Source: Enterobacter chuandaensis
GTDB taxonomy: Bacteria; Pseudomonadota; Gammaproteobacteria; Enterobacterales; Enterobacteriaceae
Reading direction: 5' to 3'
DNA: 64,000 bases
NCBI RefSeq assembly: GCF_003594915.1
Contig: NZ_QZCS01000006.1
Location: 124,001 to 188,000, forward strand
Shown here in pieces: positions 23,769 to 32,893 of the stretch (positions are counted from its first letter, which is position 1; each line of letters starts with the position of its first letter). A model generated the notes under the pieces. The model was not told the DNA's origin. It ran no database searches and saw only the letters and a list, made by a program, of their open reading frames with translations. Both the position numbers and the translations under genes were made by a program.

Positions 23769-25169
23769 ATGGCTAAGACGTTATATGAAAAGTTGTTTGA
23801 CGCCCATGTTGTCTACGAGGCGCCAAACGAAACCCCGCTGCTGTACATCGACCGCCACCTGGTGCACGAAGTGACCTCACCTCAGGCATTTGACGGCCTG
23901 CGCGCGCACAAGCGCCCGGTGCGTCAGCCGGGTAAAACCTTCGCAACGATGGATCACAACGTCTCCACCCAGACCAAAGACATCAACGCGTCCGGCGAAA
24001 TGGCCCGTATCCAGATGCAGGAGTTGATTAAGAACTGCAACGAATTTGGCGTTGAGCTGTACGATCTGAACCATCCGTATCAGGGCATCGTCCACGTGAT
24101 GGGGCCTGAACAGGGTATTACCCTGCCGGGCATGACCATCGTCTGCGGTGACTCCCATACCGCGACCCACGGCGCGTTTGGCGCGCTGGCGTTCGGGATT
24201 GGCACGTCTGAGGTGGAACATGTGCTGGCCACGCAGACCCTGAAGCAGGGCCGCGCCAAGACCATGAAGATTGAAGTGAAGGGTAAAGCCGCGCCGGGTA
24301 TCACCGCCAAGGACATCGTGCTGGCGATCATCGGTAAAACCGGCAGCGCAGGCGGTACCGGCCACGTGGTGGAATTCTGCGGCGAAGCCATTCAGGCGCT
24401 GAGCATGGAAGGTCGTATGACCCTGTGCAATATGGCCATTGAGATGGGCGCTAAAGCAGGCCTGGTCGCGCCGGACGAAACCACCTTTAACTATGTGAAG
24501 GGGCGTCTGCACGCGCCGAAAGGCCAGGATTTTGACGACGCGGTCGCGTACTGGAAAACCCTGAAAACTGACGACGGTGCCACCTTTGATACCGTTGTCA
24601 CGCTGCAGGCGGAAGAGATTGCGCCGCAAGTCACCTGGGGCACCAATCCGGGCCAGGTGATTTCCGTCAACGACAGCATCCCCGATCCGGCGTCCTTTGC
24701 CGATCCGGTCGAGCGCGCCAGCGCGGAAAAAGCGCTGGCCTATATGGGGCTGAAGCCAGGCGTGCCGTTGACCGATGTCGCCATCGATAAAGTCTTTATC
24801 GGCTCCTGCACCAACTCCCGCATCGAAGATTTACGCGCGGCGGCAGAGATTGCGAAAGGCCGCAAGGTGGCGCCGGGCGTACAGGCGCTGGTGGTTCCCG
24901 GCTCCGGTCCGGTGAAAGCCCAGGCGGAAGCGGAAGGACTGGATAAGATCTTTATCGAAGCAGGCTTCGAATGGCGTCTGCCAGGCTGCTCAATGTGTCT
25001 GGCGATGAACAACGACCGGCTGAATCCGGGTGAACGCTGCGCCTCCACCAGCAACCGTAACTTTGAAGGCCGCCAGGGCCGCGGTGGGCGTACCCATCTG
25101 GTCAGTCCGGCAATGGCCGCCGCCGCGGCAGTCACCGGCCATTTCGCCGATATTCGCAGCCTGAAATAA
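23769..25169 (+). CDS. leuC: 3-isopropylmalate dehydratase large subunit
   Basis: Aconitase-family large subunit that, with LeuD, isomerises 2- to 3-isopropylmalate. It has 466 residues as in E. coli. The [4Fe-4S] cysteines are visible in GSCTNSR and in the CSMC pair further on, and the aconitase signature [20 protein letters not shown] is intact. leuD begins ten bases downstream. Confidence 0.98.
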   Translation: MAKTLYEKLFDAHVVYEAPNETPLLYIDRHLVHEVTSPQAFDGLRAHKRPVRQPGKTFATMDHNVSTQTKDINASGEMARIQMQELIKNCNEFGVELYDLNHPYQGIVHVMGPEQGITLPGMTIVCGDSHTATHGAFGALAFGIGTSEVEHVLATQTLKQGRAKTMKIEVKGKAAPGITAKDIVLAIIGKTGSAGGTGHVVEFCGEAIQALSMEGRMTLCNMAIEMGAKAGLVAPDETTFNYVKGRLHAPKGQDFDDAVAYWKTLKTDDGATFDTVVTLQAEEIAPQVTWGTNPGQVISVNDSIPDPASFADPVERASAEKALAYMGLKPGVPLTDVAIDKVFIGSCTNSRIEDLRAAAEIAKGRKVAPGVQALVVPGSGPVKAQAEAEGLDKIFIEAGFEWRLPGCSMCLAMNNDRLNPGERCASTSNRNFEGRQGRGGRTHLVSPAMAAAAAVTGHFADIRSLK

Positions 25170-25179
25170 GGAGACAATC

Positions 25180-25785
25180 ATGGCAGAGAAATTTACCCAA
25201 CATACGGGCCGGGTTGTCCCGCTGGACGCCGCTAACGTTGATACCGATGCGATCATCCCCAAGCAGTTCTTGCAGAAGGTGACCCGCACCGGCTTTGGCG
25301 CGCACCTGTTCAACGACTGGCGTTTCCTCGACGATAAGGGCGAAGTGCCGAACCCGGAATTCGTCCTGAACTTCCCGGAATACAAAGGGGCATCCATTCT
25401 GCTGGCGCGCGAAAACTTCGGCTGCGGATCTTCGCGTGAACACGCGCCCTGGGCGCTGACCGATTACGGCTTTAAGGTGGTTATCGCCCCGAGCTTCGCG
25501 GATATCTTCTACGGCAACAGCTTCAACAACCAGCTGCTGCCGGTCACGCTGAGCGACGAGCAGGTCGATGAGCTGTTTGCGCTGGTACAGGCAAATCCGG
25601 GCATATCGTTTGAGGTGGATCTGGAAGCGGAAGTGGTGAAAGCCGGAGACAAGCGCTACAGCTTCAGCATTGATGCCTTCCGTCGTCACTGCATGCTGAA
25701 TGGTCTGGACAGCATTGGCCTGACGCTCCAGCACGAAGACGCCATCTCCGCGTACGAGAAAAAACAGCCTGCGTTTATGGGCTAA
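25180..25785 (+). CDS. leuD: 3-isopropylmalate dehydratase small subunit
   Basis: Swivel-domain subunit that completes the LeuC active site. It has 201 residues as in E. coli, with [15 protein letters not shown] near the N-terminus and the substrate-binding [14 protein letters not shown]. It has an RBS AAGGAG shortly before the ATG. It is the last gene of leuABCD and is followed by a strong stem-loop at 25789-25815. Confidence 0.98.
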   Translation: MAEKFTQHTGRVVPLDAANVDTDAIIPKQFLQKVTRTGFGAHLFNDWRFLDDKGEVPNPEFVLNFPEYKGASILLARENFGCGSSREHAPWALTDYGFKVVIAPSFADIFYGNSFNNQLLPVTLSDEQVDELFALVQANPGISFEVDLEAEVVKAGDKRYSFSIDAFRRHCMLNGLDSIGLTLQHEDAISAYEKKQPAFMG

Positions 25786-25788
25786 CGG

Positions 25789-25815
25789 CAATGGCCCGCA
25801 GGACGCGGGCCATTG
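25789..25815. terminator. Stem-loop after leuD
   Basis: A perfect 11-base stem CAATGGCCCGC/GCGGGCCATTG with a five-base loop starts three bases after the leuD stop. No T-run follows on the plus strand, so it may stabilise the leu mRNA 3' end or assist termination rather than act as a classic intrinsic terminator. Confidence 0.5.
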
Positions 25816-25849
25816 ATAAGGGTGCGTTGAGGCTCAACCACTCTGGAGA

Positions 25850-25869
25850 GGCGGGGAAATTTCCCCGCC
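25850..25869. terminator. Palindrome at the 3' end of the hok transcript
   Basis: A perfect 20-base palindrome (GGCGGGGAAA and its complement) lies seven bases after the hok stop. A GC-rich hairpin of this kind follows the coding region in hok-family mRNAs, where the extreme 3' end folds back on the 5' leader. It could also serve leuD readthrough transcripts. Confidence 0.5.
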
Positions 25870-25876
25870 AATACCG

Positions 25877-26029
25877 CTAACGTTTTGCTTCGTAAGCCAA
25901 CACTGCCGCCAGCTCTGTTTTCTCCTGTCTGAAGTGCAGCTCACACAGCGAGTCGCGCACCATCCAGGTGAAGATCAACAGCGTCGTACAGATCAGAAAC
26001 AAACCTAACAGCAGAGTACGTTTTGGCAT
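25877..26029 (-). CDS. Hok/Gef-family type I toxin
   Basis: Hok proteins are small membrane toxins that collapse the membrane potential when the antisense Sok RNA is lost. This one has 50 residues starting MPKRTLLLGLFLICTTLLIF. It has a single membrane helix (about 5-24), the family motif RDSLCEL with Cys29, and the C-terminal AYE (45-47), closest in my memory to HokE and HokA. The RBS AGGAGG is five bases before the ATG. The same frame stays open upstream to a TTG at 26158 but without an RBS, so I use the internal ATG. It lies between leuD and setA, transcribed towards leuD. I recognise the family with confidence; which chromosomal hok it is called is unclear. Confidence 0.88.
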   Translation of the reverse strand: MPKRTLLLGLFLICTTLLIFTWMVRDSLCELHFRQEKTELAAVLAYEAKR

Positions 26030-26099
26030 TCCAGCCTCCTTATTGCTTTTCGACAATGAAGAGACTAACCTCGCAATGTGGGTTGTGAAGTTGGTCTCC

Positions 26100-26172
26100 C
26101 CATCAGTTTTTTGATGTGGGACTCTCCACTGTTTGCCTCTTGCGAAAGCCTGAGGCAAACAGCCTCAAGCAC
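26100..26172 (+). ncRNA. Probable Sok-like antisense RNA
   Basis: Opposite the hok leader, the plus strand contains GAGGCAAACAGCCTCAAGC (26152-26170), almost the same hairpin that ends Sok RNA of plasmid R1 (GAGGCAGAAAGCCTCAAGC, from memory). An antisense RNA ending there would cover the region just upstream of hok. The 5' end and promoter are not identifiable by eye, so the left boundary is approximate. Confidence 0.45.
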
Positions 26173-26181
26173 CCGCCACGC

Positions 26182-26210
26182 ACTCTATGCGCCTTCTCTG
26201 CTCCTGTCAG
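26182..26210 (-). promoter_or_regulatory. Candidate hok promoter
   Basis: On the minus strand CTGACA (26205-26210) and TAGAGT (26182-26187) are spaced by 17 bases and point towards hok. The start would fall just before the conserved GCTTGAGGC stem of the hok leader. Match to the -10 consensus is only moderate. Confidence 0.4.
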
Positions 26211-26245
26211 AAAGTCGTTTCATTTCGTGAAGCCGCCTTCCAGAA

Positions 26246-27424
26246 TCAGACATCCTTGACCCGGCAGGTCAGCCCAAGCGTCACCACCGAAATCGCCGCA
26301 ATCATCCAGTAAACCGAGGCATGCCCATAGCTTTGCGCCAGCGCGCCCTGAATCACACCGGCAAGAATAACGCCCGTCGAAATGCTGTTGGTAAACAGCG
26401 TGGTCGCGGAGCCGGCGCGGCCGGGCATGAGATCCTGGAACCAGAGCATGCCGATCCCGGCAACAATCCCGATAAACACGGCGTTAAACAGCTGCAGCAC
26501 CAGCAACGCTTCACGCGAATGGAAAAGGATCAACCCCGCGTAAAAAAGCACCCCGGCCGCCACGGCGACGATCATCATCCGGCGTTTTCCGAAGCGCTTA
26601 ACGTAATACCCCGCCAGAATCATCGCCGGAATCTCCAGCCCGGCGGCGGTGCCCATCAGGATCCCCGCGAGCTTGTCCGGCAGACCCAGATCGCTGCTGA
26701 TCCACAGCGGCATATCGATGATGTACATGGTGTTGCAGGTCCACATCAGCGTGGAGGCGATAAACAGCATCCGGACGTTCTTATCCTGCCAGCCGCTCAC
26801 CTGGGTGATGGGCTTATCCGTCGTCTGCTCAACCCGGGCAACCGACGGCAGCGCAAAGGCAATCAGCGCCAGGCTGATAATAAAAATGCCTGCCGCGATG
26901 GAAAACATGACCGTAAAGCCGTAGTTCAGCGCCAGCATGAATGCCAGCGGCGGGCCAATGACCCACGCCAAAGAGAGCTGTGCGCGCATCACCGAGCTGA
27001 ACATCACCACTTCCCGCGCCGAGTTATCGGCGTATTCACGGGCCAGCGCGAAGAGCTGCGGCATGGCGGTATTCGCGAGAGAGGCCAGCAGCACGCCGCA
27101 GGTGATGAGCGTCAGGTAGTGGCGGTTGAAGGCAAAGAGCAGCGCGTTGCCCACGGCCATCGCGCAGCAAAAGAGGATCAACTTACGGCGATCGCCCTGG
27201 CTGTCGGATCGTTTCGCCAGCACGAGGCTGACCAGGATCCCAGCAATCGCGTTGACGGTGTAAAACAGCCCCACCCAAAACGGCTGCGCCCCCACCTCGC
27301 GGCTGAGAAACAGACTCAGCGTCGGTGCCTGAAGCGCCCCTGCCACGCCCATCATAAAGGCCACCAGCATAAAAGCGGCGTACACGCCGTTCAGGCGTCG
27401 CCCCATCGTCATCAACCACAGCAT
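26246..27424 (-). CDS. setA: Sugar efflux transporter SetA
   Basis: Major-facilitator exporter of glucose, lactose and related sugars or glycosides, linked to glucose-phosphate stress. The frame is open to 27517, but that extension would cross the SgrS terminator, so I use the ATG at 27424 (MLWLMTMGRRLNGVYAAFML), giving 392 residues as in E. coli. About 12 membrane segments are visible, with the loop LAKRSDSQGDRRK between helices 2 and 3. It starts about 50 bases beyond the SgrS terminator, matching the sgrS-setA arrangement in E. coli, where readthrough of SgrS expresses setA. Confidence 0.96.
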   Translation of the reverse strand: MLWLMTMGRRLNGVYAAFMLVAFMMGVAGALQAPTLSLFLSREVGAQPFWVGLFYTVNAIAGILVSLVLAKRSDSQGDRRKLILFCCAMAVGNALLFAFNRHYLTLITCGVLLASLANTAMPQLFALAREYADNSAREVVMFSSVMRAQLSLAWVIGPPLAFMLALNYGFTVMFSIAAGIFIISLALIAFALPSVARVEQTTDKPITQVSGWQDKNVRMLFIASTLMWTCNTMYIIDMPLWISSDLGLPDKLAGILMGTAAGLEIPAMILAGYYVKRFGKRRMMIVAVAAGVLFYAGLILFHSREALLVLQLFNAVFIGIVAGIGMLWFQDLMPGRAGSATTLFTNSISTGVILAGVIQGALAQSYGHASVYWMIAAISVVTLGLTCRVKDV

Positions 27425-27472
27425 GCGCAAGTCCTTGTGAAAGCGAATCGAAATTGGGTGAAAGAATAAACG

Positions 27473-27718
27473 AAAAAAGCCAGCAAAAACATTTTGCTGG
27501 CGGGTGATAAACACCAATACTCAGTCACACATGATCGAGGCGAGTTAGCGGGAAGAGGTCGGTTTCGTAACGTCCCACTGCATCAATTCTTCTAACGTTT
27601 TCAGCCGTTGTTCTGCACACTGGCGGGCCAGCCAGGACACTCCCTTTGTCGCGGAAAAGTACTGCTGATAAAACTGACGTGCGGTAGACCTCTTCATAAT
27701 TTACCTCCTCGCTTCATC
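27473..27718 (-). ncRNA. sgrS: SgrS dual-function small RNA
   Basis: Hfq-dependent RNA made during sugar-phosphate stress; it represses ptsG and manXYZ mRNAs and encodes SgrT. The 5' end is set at GATGAAGC (complement of 27711-27718) by comparison with E. coli. The target-pairing segment GTGTGACTGAGTATTGGTGT lies at 27511-27530 and is followed by a stem-loop and a terminator (GCCAGCAAAA stem, complement of 27479-27501) with six T residues. Length is about 246 bases against 227 in E. coli. It is divergent from its activator gene sgrR, 67 bases away. Confidence 0.94.
27545..27697 (-). CDS. sgrT: SgrT, inhibitor of glucose uptake encoded in SgrS
   Basis: SgrT blocks the activity of the glucose transporter PtsG (EIICB-Glc), complementing the base-pairing function of SgrS. 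I read a 50-residue frame starting MKRSTARQFYQQYFSATKGV and ending EELMQWDVTKPTSSR. The core RQFYQQYFSAT and LMQWD match E. coli SgrT (43 residues, starting MRQFYQHYFTAT). Here the protein has about six extra N-terminal residues. The RBS is AGGAGG, about eight bases before the ATG. Confidence 0.9.
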   Translation of the reverse strand: MKRSTARQFYQQYFSATKGVSWLARQCAEQRLKTLEELMQWDVTKPTSSR

Positions 27719-27785
27719 GGGAAGGATTATTGGCCTAATATAGGGATAAATAAATTGCTGGTTTTTTGTCAGGAGTTCCCCTTTT

Positions 27786-29441
27786 ATGCCTTCTGGTCGT
27801 CTGCAACAACAATTTATCCGCCTCTGGCAGTGCTGCGAGGGGCAATCGCAGGAGACCACGCTGAACGAGCTGGCTGACCTGCTCAACTGTTCACGCCGAC
27901 ATATGCGCACGCTGCTCAACACCATGCAGCAGCAGGGCTGGCTGAACTGGGAAGCCGAGGCCGGACGCGGCAAGCGCTCGCGCCTGACCTTCCTCTATAC
28001 CGGGCTGGCGCTGCAGCAGCAGCGGGCGGAAGATCTGCTGGAGCAGGACCGCATCGATCAGCTGGTACAGCTGGTGGGCGACAAGGCCGCCGTGCGCCAG
28101 ATGCTGGTCTCGCACCTTGGGCGCAGCTTTCGTCAGGGTCGGCATATTCTGCGGGTGCTCTACTACCGTCCGATGAAAAATCTGTTGCCCGGCACGGCAT
28201 TACGACGTTCTGAAACCCACATGGCCCGACAAATTTTCAGCGGCCTGACGCGCATAAATGAGGAAAACGGGGAACTGGAAGCGGATATCGCCCACCACTG
28301 GCAGCAGCTTTCTCCCCTGCACTGGCGTTTCTTTTTACGCCCGGGCATTCACTTCCACCACGGTCGCGAGCTGGAGATGAGTGACGTCATCGCCTCTCTG
28401 GAACGCGCCCGCACGCTTCCGCTCTATTCGCACATCTCGCGCATTCACTCCCCCACGGCCTGGACGCTGGATATTGAGCTGTCTCAGCAGGATAAGTGGC
28501 TGCCCTGGCTGCTGGGCTATGTGCCGTCGATGATCCTGCCCGGCGAGTGGGAATCGCTGAGCAATTTTGCCAGCCAGCCGATTGGCACCGGTCCCTACGC
28601 CGTCTCGCGCAATAACAACAATCAGCTCAAGATACGCGCCTTTGACGACTATTTTGGCTACCGGGCGTTGATCGACGAAGTGAACGTCTGGGTGCTGCCG
28701 GACCTTAACGAAGAGCTGAGCGCCGGGCTAACGCTGGAAGGCCCAACCACCGGTGAAAAGGCCGTCGAGAGCCGCCTTGAGGAGGGCTGTTATTATCTGC
28801 TGTTTGACCGTCGCACCCATCGCGGGGCGAGCCACGACGTGCGTCAGTGGGTAAGCCACATTCTTGCACCCGCGAACTTAATCTATCATGCCGACATTCA
28901 GTATCAGGCCTGGTGGTTCCCGGCCTACGGCCTGCTTCCCCGCTGGCACCACGCGCGTCCCGCACGCTGCGAAAAGCCTGCCGGGCTGGAATCCATCACC
29001 CTGACCTACTACCGCGAGCACGTGGAGCACCGCTTTATCGCTAAAATCATGATCCGGCTGCTGGCGGCCGAGGGGGTCACGCTGGAGGTCAACGAAGTCG
29101 ACTATGACGAATGGCACCAGGGGGATATCACCAGTGATATCTGGCTCAACAGCGCCAACTTCACCCTGCCGCTCGATTTCTCGCTCTTCTCGCACCTGTA
29201 TGAAGTCCCGCTGATCCAGCACTGCATCGATCGGGACTGGCAGCAGGACGCCGCCGGGTGGCGCGCGGGTGAGATGAATCTGGCCACCTGGTGCCAGCAG
29301 CTGCTGGCCGAACAGGCGATCGTGCCGCTGATCCACCACTGGCTGATGATCCAGGGGCAGCGCAGCATGCGCGGCCTGCGGATGAATACCCTGGGCTGGT
29401 TTGATTTTAAATCCGCCTGGTTTGCGCCGCCGGAGCCATAA
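27786..29441 (+). CDS. sgrR: Transcriptional activator SgrR
   Basis: Activates sgrS during glucose-phosphate stress. It has 551 residues as in E. coli: an N-terminal winged-helix domain ([20 protein letters not shown]) and a large C-terminal domain related to ABC solute-binding proteins of the peptide/nickel class (family 5), thought to sense a small metabolite. No signal peptide, so it acts in the cytoplasm. It is divergent from sgrS, with which it shares a short control region, and upstream of the thiamine transporter genes. Confidence 0.97.
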   Translation: MPSGRLQQQFIRLWQCCEGQSQETTLNELADLLNCSRRHMRTLLNTMQQQGWLNWEAEAGRGKRSRLTFLYTGLALQQQRAEDLLEQDRIDQLVQLVGDKAAVRQMLVSHLGRSFRQGRHILRVLYYRPMKNLLPGTALRRSETHMARQIFSGLTRINEENGELEADIAHHWQQLSPLHWRFFLRPGIHFHHGRELEMSDVIASLERARTLPLYSHISRIHSPTAWTLDIELSQQDKWLPWLLGYVPSMILPGEWESLSNFASQPIGTGPYAVSRNNNNQLKIRAFDDYFGYRALIDEVNVWVLPDLNEELSAGLTLEGPTTGEKAVESRLEEGCYYLLFDRRTHRGASHDVRQWVSHILAPANLIYHADIQYQAWWFPAYGLLPRWHHARPARCEKPAGLESITLTYYREHVEHRFIAKIMIRLLAAEGVTLEVNEVDYDEWHQGDITSDIWLNSANFTLPLDFSLFSHLYEVPLIQHCIDRDWQQDAAGWRAGEMNLATWCQQLLAEQAIVPLIHHWLMIQGQRSMRGLRMNTLGWFDFKSAWFAPPEP

Positions 29442-29482
29442 CGCTTTCGTAATATTCACCAAATCATTACAATACTGCCGTT

Positions 29483-29583
29483 CTCAACGGGGTGCTGCAT
29501 CACTGATGTGCGCTGAGATAATACCCGTCGAACCTGATCCGGATAACGCCGGCGAAGGGATTTGAGGCTGTCGCTCAAAATCC
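29483..29583 (+). promoter_or_regulatory. TPP riboswitch of thiBPQ (SroA-type leader)
   Basis: The classic thi-box runs from CAACGGGGTGC through GCTGAGATAATACCCG and GAACCTGATCCGGATAACGC to GCGAAGGGA, the full TPP aptamer. The P1 arms CTCAA (29483-29487) and TTGAG (29562-29566) close it. TTGAG can instead pair with CTCAA at 29574-29578 inside a hairpin spanning 29558-29583, so ligand binding could switch the fold just ahead of the thiB ribosome binding site. In E. coli the leader is also known as the RNA SroA. Confidence 0.94.
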
Positions 29584-29609
29584 TTTGCCACTCAACCCTG
29601 AGGTGCAAA

Positions 29610-30593
29610 GTGTTAAAAAACGTTCTTCCCCTGCTGGCGCTGGTTGCGCTGCCTGTTTTTGCTAAGCCCGTCCTGACGGTCTACACCTACGACTCCTTCT
29701 CCGCTGACTGGGGCCCTGGCCCGGTAGTGAAAAAAGCTTTCGAAGCCGACTGCAACTGCGAGCTGAAGTTCGTGGCGCTGGAAGATGGCGTGTCGCTGCT
29801 CAACCGTCTGCGCATGGAAGGTAAAAACAGCAAGGCCGACGTGGTGCTCGGGCTGGATAACAACCTGCTTGAAGCCGCGACGCAGACCAAACTGTTTACC
29901 AAAAGCGGCGTGGCGGCAGATGCCGTTAACGTGCCGGGGGGCTGGAAAAACGACACCTTTGTGCCGTTCGATTACGGCTACTTTGCTTTTGTCTACGACA
30001 AAAACAAGCTGAAAAACCCGCCGAAGAGCCTGAAAGAGCTGGTCGAAAGTGACCAGAAGTGGCGCGTGATTTACGAAGATCCGCGTACCAGCACGCCGGG
30101 TCTGGGCCTGCTGCTGTGGATGCAGAAAGTCTACGGGGATAAAGCGCCGGAAGCGTGGCAGAAGCTGGCCGCTAATACCGTCACCGTCACCAAAGGCTGG
30201 AGCGAAGCCTACGGCCTGTTCCTGAAAGGAGAAAGCGACCTGGTGCTGAGCTACACCACCTCTCCGGCCTACCACATTATCGCCGAGAAGAAAGACAACT
30301 ACGCGGCTGCGAATTTCGCTGAAGGTCACTACCTGCAGGTGGAAGTGGCAGCCCGTACCGCCGCCAGCAAGCAGCCAGAACTGGCCGAGAAGTTCCTGAA
30401 ATTTATGGTTTCACCGGCGTTCCAGAACGCCATTCCCGCGGGCAACTGGATGTATCCGGTCACTGACGTTGCGCTGCCCGCAGGTTTCGAGCAGTTGACC
30501 AAACCAACAGCCTCGCTGGAGTTTACGCCGCAGCAGGTTGCCGCGCAGCGTACCGCATGGGTAAGTGAATGGCAACGCGCCGTCAGCCGTTAA
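29610..30593 (+). CDS. thiB: Thiamine/TPP-binding periplasmic protein ThiB
   Basis: Periplasmic receptor of the thiamine ABC transporter (formerly TbpA). The frame is open from 29562, inside the riboswitch, but the start is placed at the GTG at 29610, which follows GAGGTG and gives 327 residues as in E. coli. A signal peptide (VLKNVLPLLALVALPVFA as encoded) is cleaved before KPVLTVYTYDSF. The mature part keeps WGPGP and the SBP family 1/6 fold. It overlaps thiP by 25 bases. Confidence 0.96.
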   Translation: MLKNVLPLLALVALPVFAKPVLTVYTYDSFSADWGPGPVVKKAFEADCNCELKFVALEDGVSLLNRLRMEGKNSKADVVLGLDNNLLEAATQTKLFTKSGVAADAVNVPGGWKNDTFVPFDYGYFAFVYDKNKLKNPPKSLKELVESDQKWRVIYEDPRTSTPGLGLLLWMQKVYGDKAPEAWQKLAANTVTVTKGWSEAYGLFLKGESDLVLSYTTSPAYHIIAEKKDNYAAANFAEGHYLQVEVAARTAASKQPELAEKFLKFMVSPAFQNAIPAGNWMYPVTDVALPAGFEQLTKPTASLEFTPQQVAAQRTAWVSEWQRAVSR

Positions 30594-32179
30594 TTCCCGG
30601 CTGGTTAATGCCCGGTCTGTTCGCCGCCCTGCTGATGGTGGCGGTCAGCCTGGGGGCGTTCCTTGCACTGTGGTTTAACGCGCCGGAGAGCGACCTGTTT
30701 GCGCTCTGGCACGACAGCTATCTCTGGCACGTTATCCGGTTCTCCTTCTGGCAGGCGTTTCTCTCCGCGCTGCTGTCGACGCTCCCGGCCATCTTCCTCG
30801 CGCGGGCGCTGTACCGCAGACGCTTTCCCGGCAGGCAGGCGCTGCTGCGCCTGTGCGCCATGACGCTGATCCTGCCGGTTCTGGTGGCCGTTTTTGGTAT
30901 TCTGAGCGTCTACGGTCGCCAGGGCTGGCTGGCCTCGCTCTTTGCGTCTTCAGGCCTGGAATGGACCTTCTCTCCCTACGGGCTGAAGGGCATTCTGCTT
31001 GCGCACGTCTTTTTCAATATGCCAATGGCGACGCGTCTCTTTTTGCAGGCGCTGGAGAACATACCCGGTGAGCAGCGCCAGATTGCCGCCCAACTCGGCA
31101 TGCGCGGCTGGTCATTCTTCCGCTTTGTTGAATGGCCGTGGCTGCGCCGCCAGATTGCCCCGGTAGCCGCACTGATCTTTATGCTCTGCTTTGCCAGCTT
31201 TGCCACCGTGCTCTCTCTCGGCGGCGGGCCGCAGGCGACTACCATCGAGCTGGCAATCTATCAGGCCTTAAGTTACGACTACGATCCGGGCCGCGCCGCG
31301 CTGCTGGCGATGGTGCAGATGGCGTGCTGCCTTGTGCTGGTGTTGCTGAGCCAGCGTCTGAGTAAAGCGATTCCCGCAGGAAGCAACAGCATTACAGGCT
31401 GGCGCGATCCGCAGGACAGCCTGCACAGCCGTGTCTCGGATTTTATGCTGATCGCGCTGGCGCTCCTGCTTCTGCTGCCACCACTGCTGGCTGTTATCGT
31501 TGATGGTCTGAATATGAACGTGCTGTCAGTACTGCAACAACCCGTCCTCTGGCAAGCGACATGGACCTCATTGCGCATCGCGCTGGCAGCGGGGCTAATC
31601 TGCGTGACGCTGACCATGATGCTGCTCTGGAGCAGCCGCGAGCTGTACGCGCGACATGCCCGTAGAGCCGGACACGCGCTGGAGCTGTCGGGCATGCTGA
31701 TTCTGGCAATGCCGGGCATCGTGCTGGCGACAGGGTTCTTTTTGCTGTTCAACAGCACCATCGGCCTGCCGGAAAGCGCCGACGGCATCGTCATTTTCAC
31801 CAACGCACTGATGGCCATCCCTTACGCGCTCAAGGTGCTGGAAAACCCGATGCGCGACGTCAATAGCCGCTACAGTTTGCTGTGCCAGTCGCTGGGCATG
31901 AAAGGCTGGCAGCGTCTGAAAGTGGTGGAACTCCGCGCGCTGAAACGCCCGCTCGCCCAGGCGCTGGCCTTCGCCTGCGTGCTGTCGATTGGCGATTTTG
32001 GCGTAGTGGCGCTCTTTGGCAATGAAGATTTCCGCACGCTGCCGTTCTGGCTTTATCAGCAAATTGGCTCCTATCGCAGCCAGGACGGCGCGGTCACGGC
32101 ACTTTTACTGCTGGTGCTGTGCTTTGCGTTATTTACCGTTATCGAAAAACTCCCGGGGCGTGATGTTAAAACTGACTGA
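30569..32179 (+). CDS. thiP: Thiamine ABC transporter permease ThiP
   Basis: Inner-membrane permease formed by two fused permease domains, total 536 residues as in E. coli. Each half has several hydrophobic segments and an EAA-like coupling loop ([20 protein letters not shown] in the first, [20 protein letters not shown] in the second). The start lies inside thiB and the stop inside thiQ, so the three genes are tightly coupled. Confidence 0.97.
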   Translation: MATRRQPLIPGWLMPGLFAALLMVAVSLGAFLALWFNAPESDLFALWHDSYLWHVIRFSFWQAFLSALLSTLPAIFLARALYRRRFPGRQALLRLCAMTLILPVLVAVFGILSVYGRQGWLASLFASSGLEWTFSPYGLKGILLAHVFFNMPMATRLFLQALENIPGEQRQIAAQLGMRGWSFFRFVEWPWLRRQIAPVAALIFMLCFASFATVLSLGGGPQATTIELAIYQALSYDYDPGRAALLAMVQMACCLVLVLLSQRLSKAIPAGSNSITGWRDPQDSLHSRVSDFMLIALALLLLLPPLLAVIVDGLNMNVLSVLQQPVLWQATWTSLRIALAAGLICVTLTMMLLWSSRELYARHARRAGHALELSGMLILAMPGIVLATGFFLLFNSTIGLPESADGIVIFTNALMAIPYALKVLENPMRDVNSRYSLLCQSLGMKGWQRLKVVELRALKRPLAQALAFACVLSIGDFGVVALFGNEDFRTLPFWLYQQIGSYRSQDGAVTALLLLVLCFALFTVIEKLPGRDVKTD

Positions 32180-32864
32180 TGTAACCTGGCTTTACCAGCA
32201 TCTGCCGATGCGCTTCACGCTCTCCGTGCGTCAGGGGGAGATGGTCGCTGTACTTGGCCCAAGCGGCGCGGGAAAAAGTACCCTGCTCAATTTAATTGCC
32301 GGTTTTTTGCCGCCTGCCAGCGGGTCGATAGTCATCGATAATCGTGATTTCACCCATGCCCCTCCGGCTAAACGCCCGGTATCGATGCTGTTTCAGGAAA
32401 ACAATTTGTTCAATCATCTTACGGTGTGGCAGAACATCGCGCTGGGGATGGATCCGGGGTTAAAACTCGATGCTGCGCAGCGGCAAAAGCTGGCGGCGAT
32501 CGCCGAACAAATGGGGCTTTCCGCCTTCATCGACAGACTGCCAGGCGAGCTTTCCGGCGGCCAGCGCCAGCGCGTGGCGCTGGCGCGCTGTCTGGTGCGC
32601 GAGCAGCCGATCCTGCTGCTTGATGAGCCGTTCTCGGCGCTCGATCCCGCGCTGCGCCAGGAGATGCTCTCGCTGGTGGAGGAGGTTTGCCAGCGCGAGC
32701 AGATCACGATGCTGATGGTGTCGCACAGCATTGAAGATGCCGCACGGATTGCGCCCCGATCGGTGGTCATTGCCGAAGGACGTATTCTATGGGATGGGGA
32801 AACGGAAGAACTGCTGAGTGGTAAAGCGGGGGCGTCTTCATTGTTGGGCATTCGTACGGTCTGA
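32163..32864 (+). CDS. thiQ: Thiamine ABC transporter ATPase ThiQ
   Basis: ATP-binding subunit of the thiamine importer. The frame is open from 32016, within thiP, but the start is set at the ATG at 32163 ([18 protein letters not shown]), giving 233 residues (E. coli 232). Walker A is GPSGAGKST, the ABC signature LSGGQRQRV and Walker [13 protein letters not shown]. Overlap with thiP is 17 bases. The shared riboswitch at 29483 controls it. Confidence 0.97.
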   Translation: MLKLTDVTWLYQHLPMRFTLSVRQGEMVAVLGPSGAGKSTLLNLIAGFLPPASGSIVIDNRDFTHAPPAKRPVSMLFQENNLFNHLTVWQNIALGMDPGLKLDAAQRQKLAAIAEQMGLSAFIDRLPGELSGGQRQRVALARCLVREQPILLLDEPFSALDPALRQEMLSLVEEVCQREQITMLMVSHSIEDAARIAPRSVVIAEGRILWDGETEELLSGKAGASSLLGIRTV

Positions 32865-32866
32865 TG

Positions 32867-32885
32867 CCCTCTCCAAGGGAGAGGG
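32867..32885. repeat. CCCTCTCC/GGAGAGGG palindrome between thiQ and yabI
   Basis: An eight-base GC-rich stem with a three-base loop, directly after the thiQ stop and shortly before the yabI stop. The same CCCTCTCC core recurs at 52910-52946, suggesting a dispersed intergenic repeat. No T-run follows on either strand, so I do not call it an intrinsic terminator, though it lies between convergent genes. Confidence 0.5.
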
Positions 32886-32893
32886 AAAAGTCC

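Noticed and set aside
26030-26158. An in-frame N-terminal extension of the hok gene to a TTG at 26158
   Set aside because: There is no ribosome binding site at the TTG, whereas AGGAGG precedes the ATG at 26029; Hok proteins are about 50 residues.
26321-27469. A 382-codon open frame antisense to setA
   Set aside because: Arg/His/Gln-rich shadow of a membrane-protein gene; it would also run into the SgrS terminator.
27425-27517. A longer setA start inside the SgrS gene
   Set aside because: It would put the start within the SgrS pairing region and translate through its terminator; the ATG at 27424 gives the family length.
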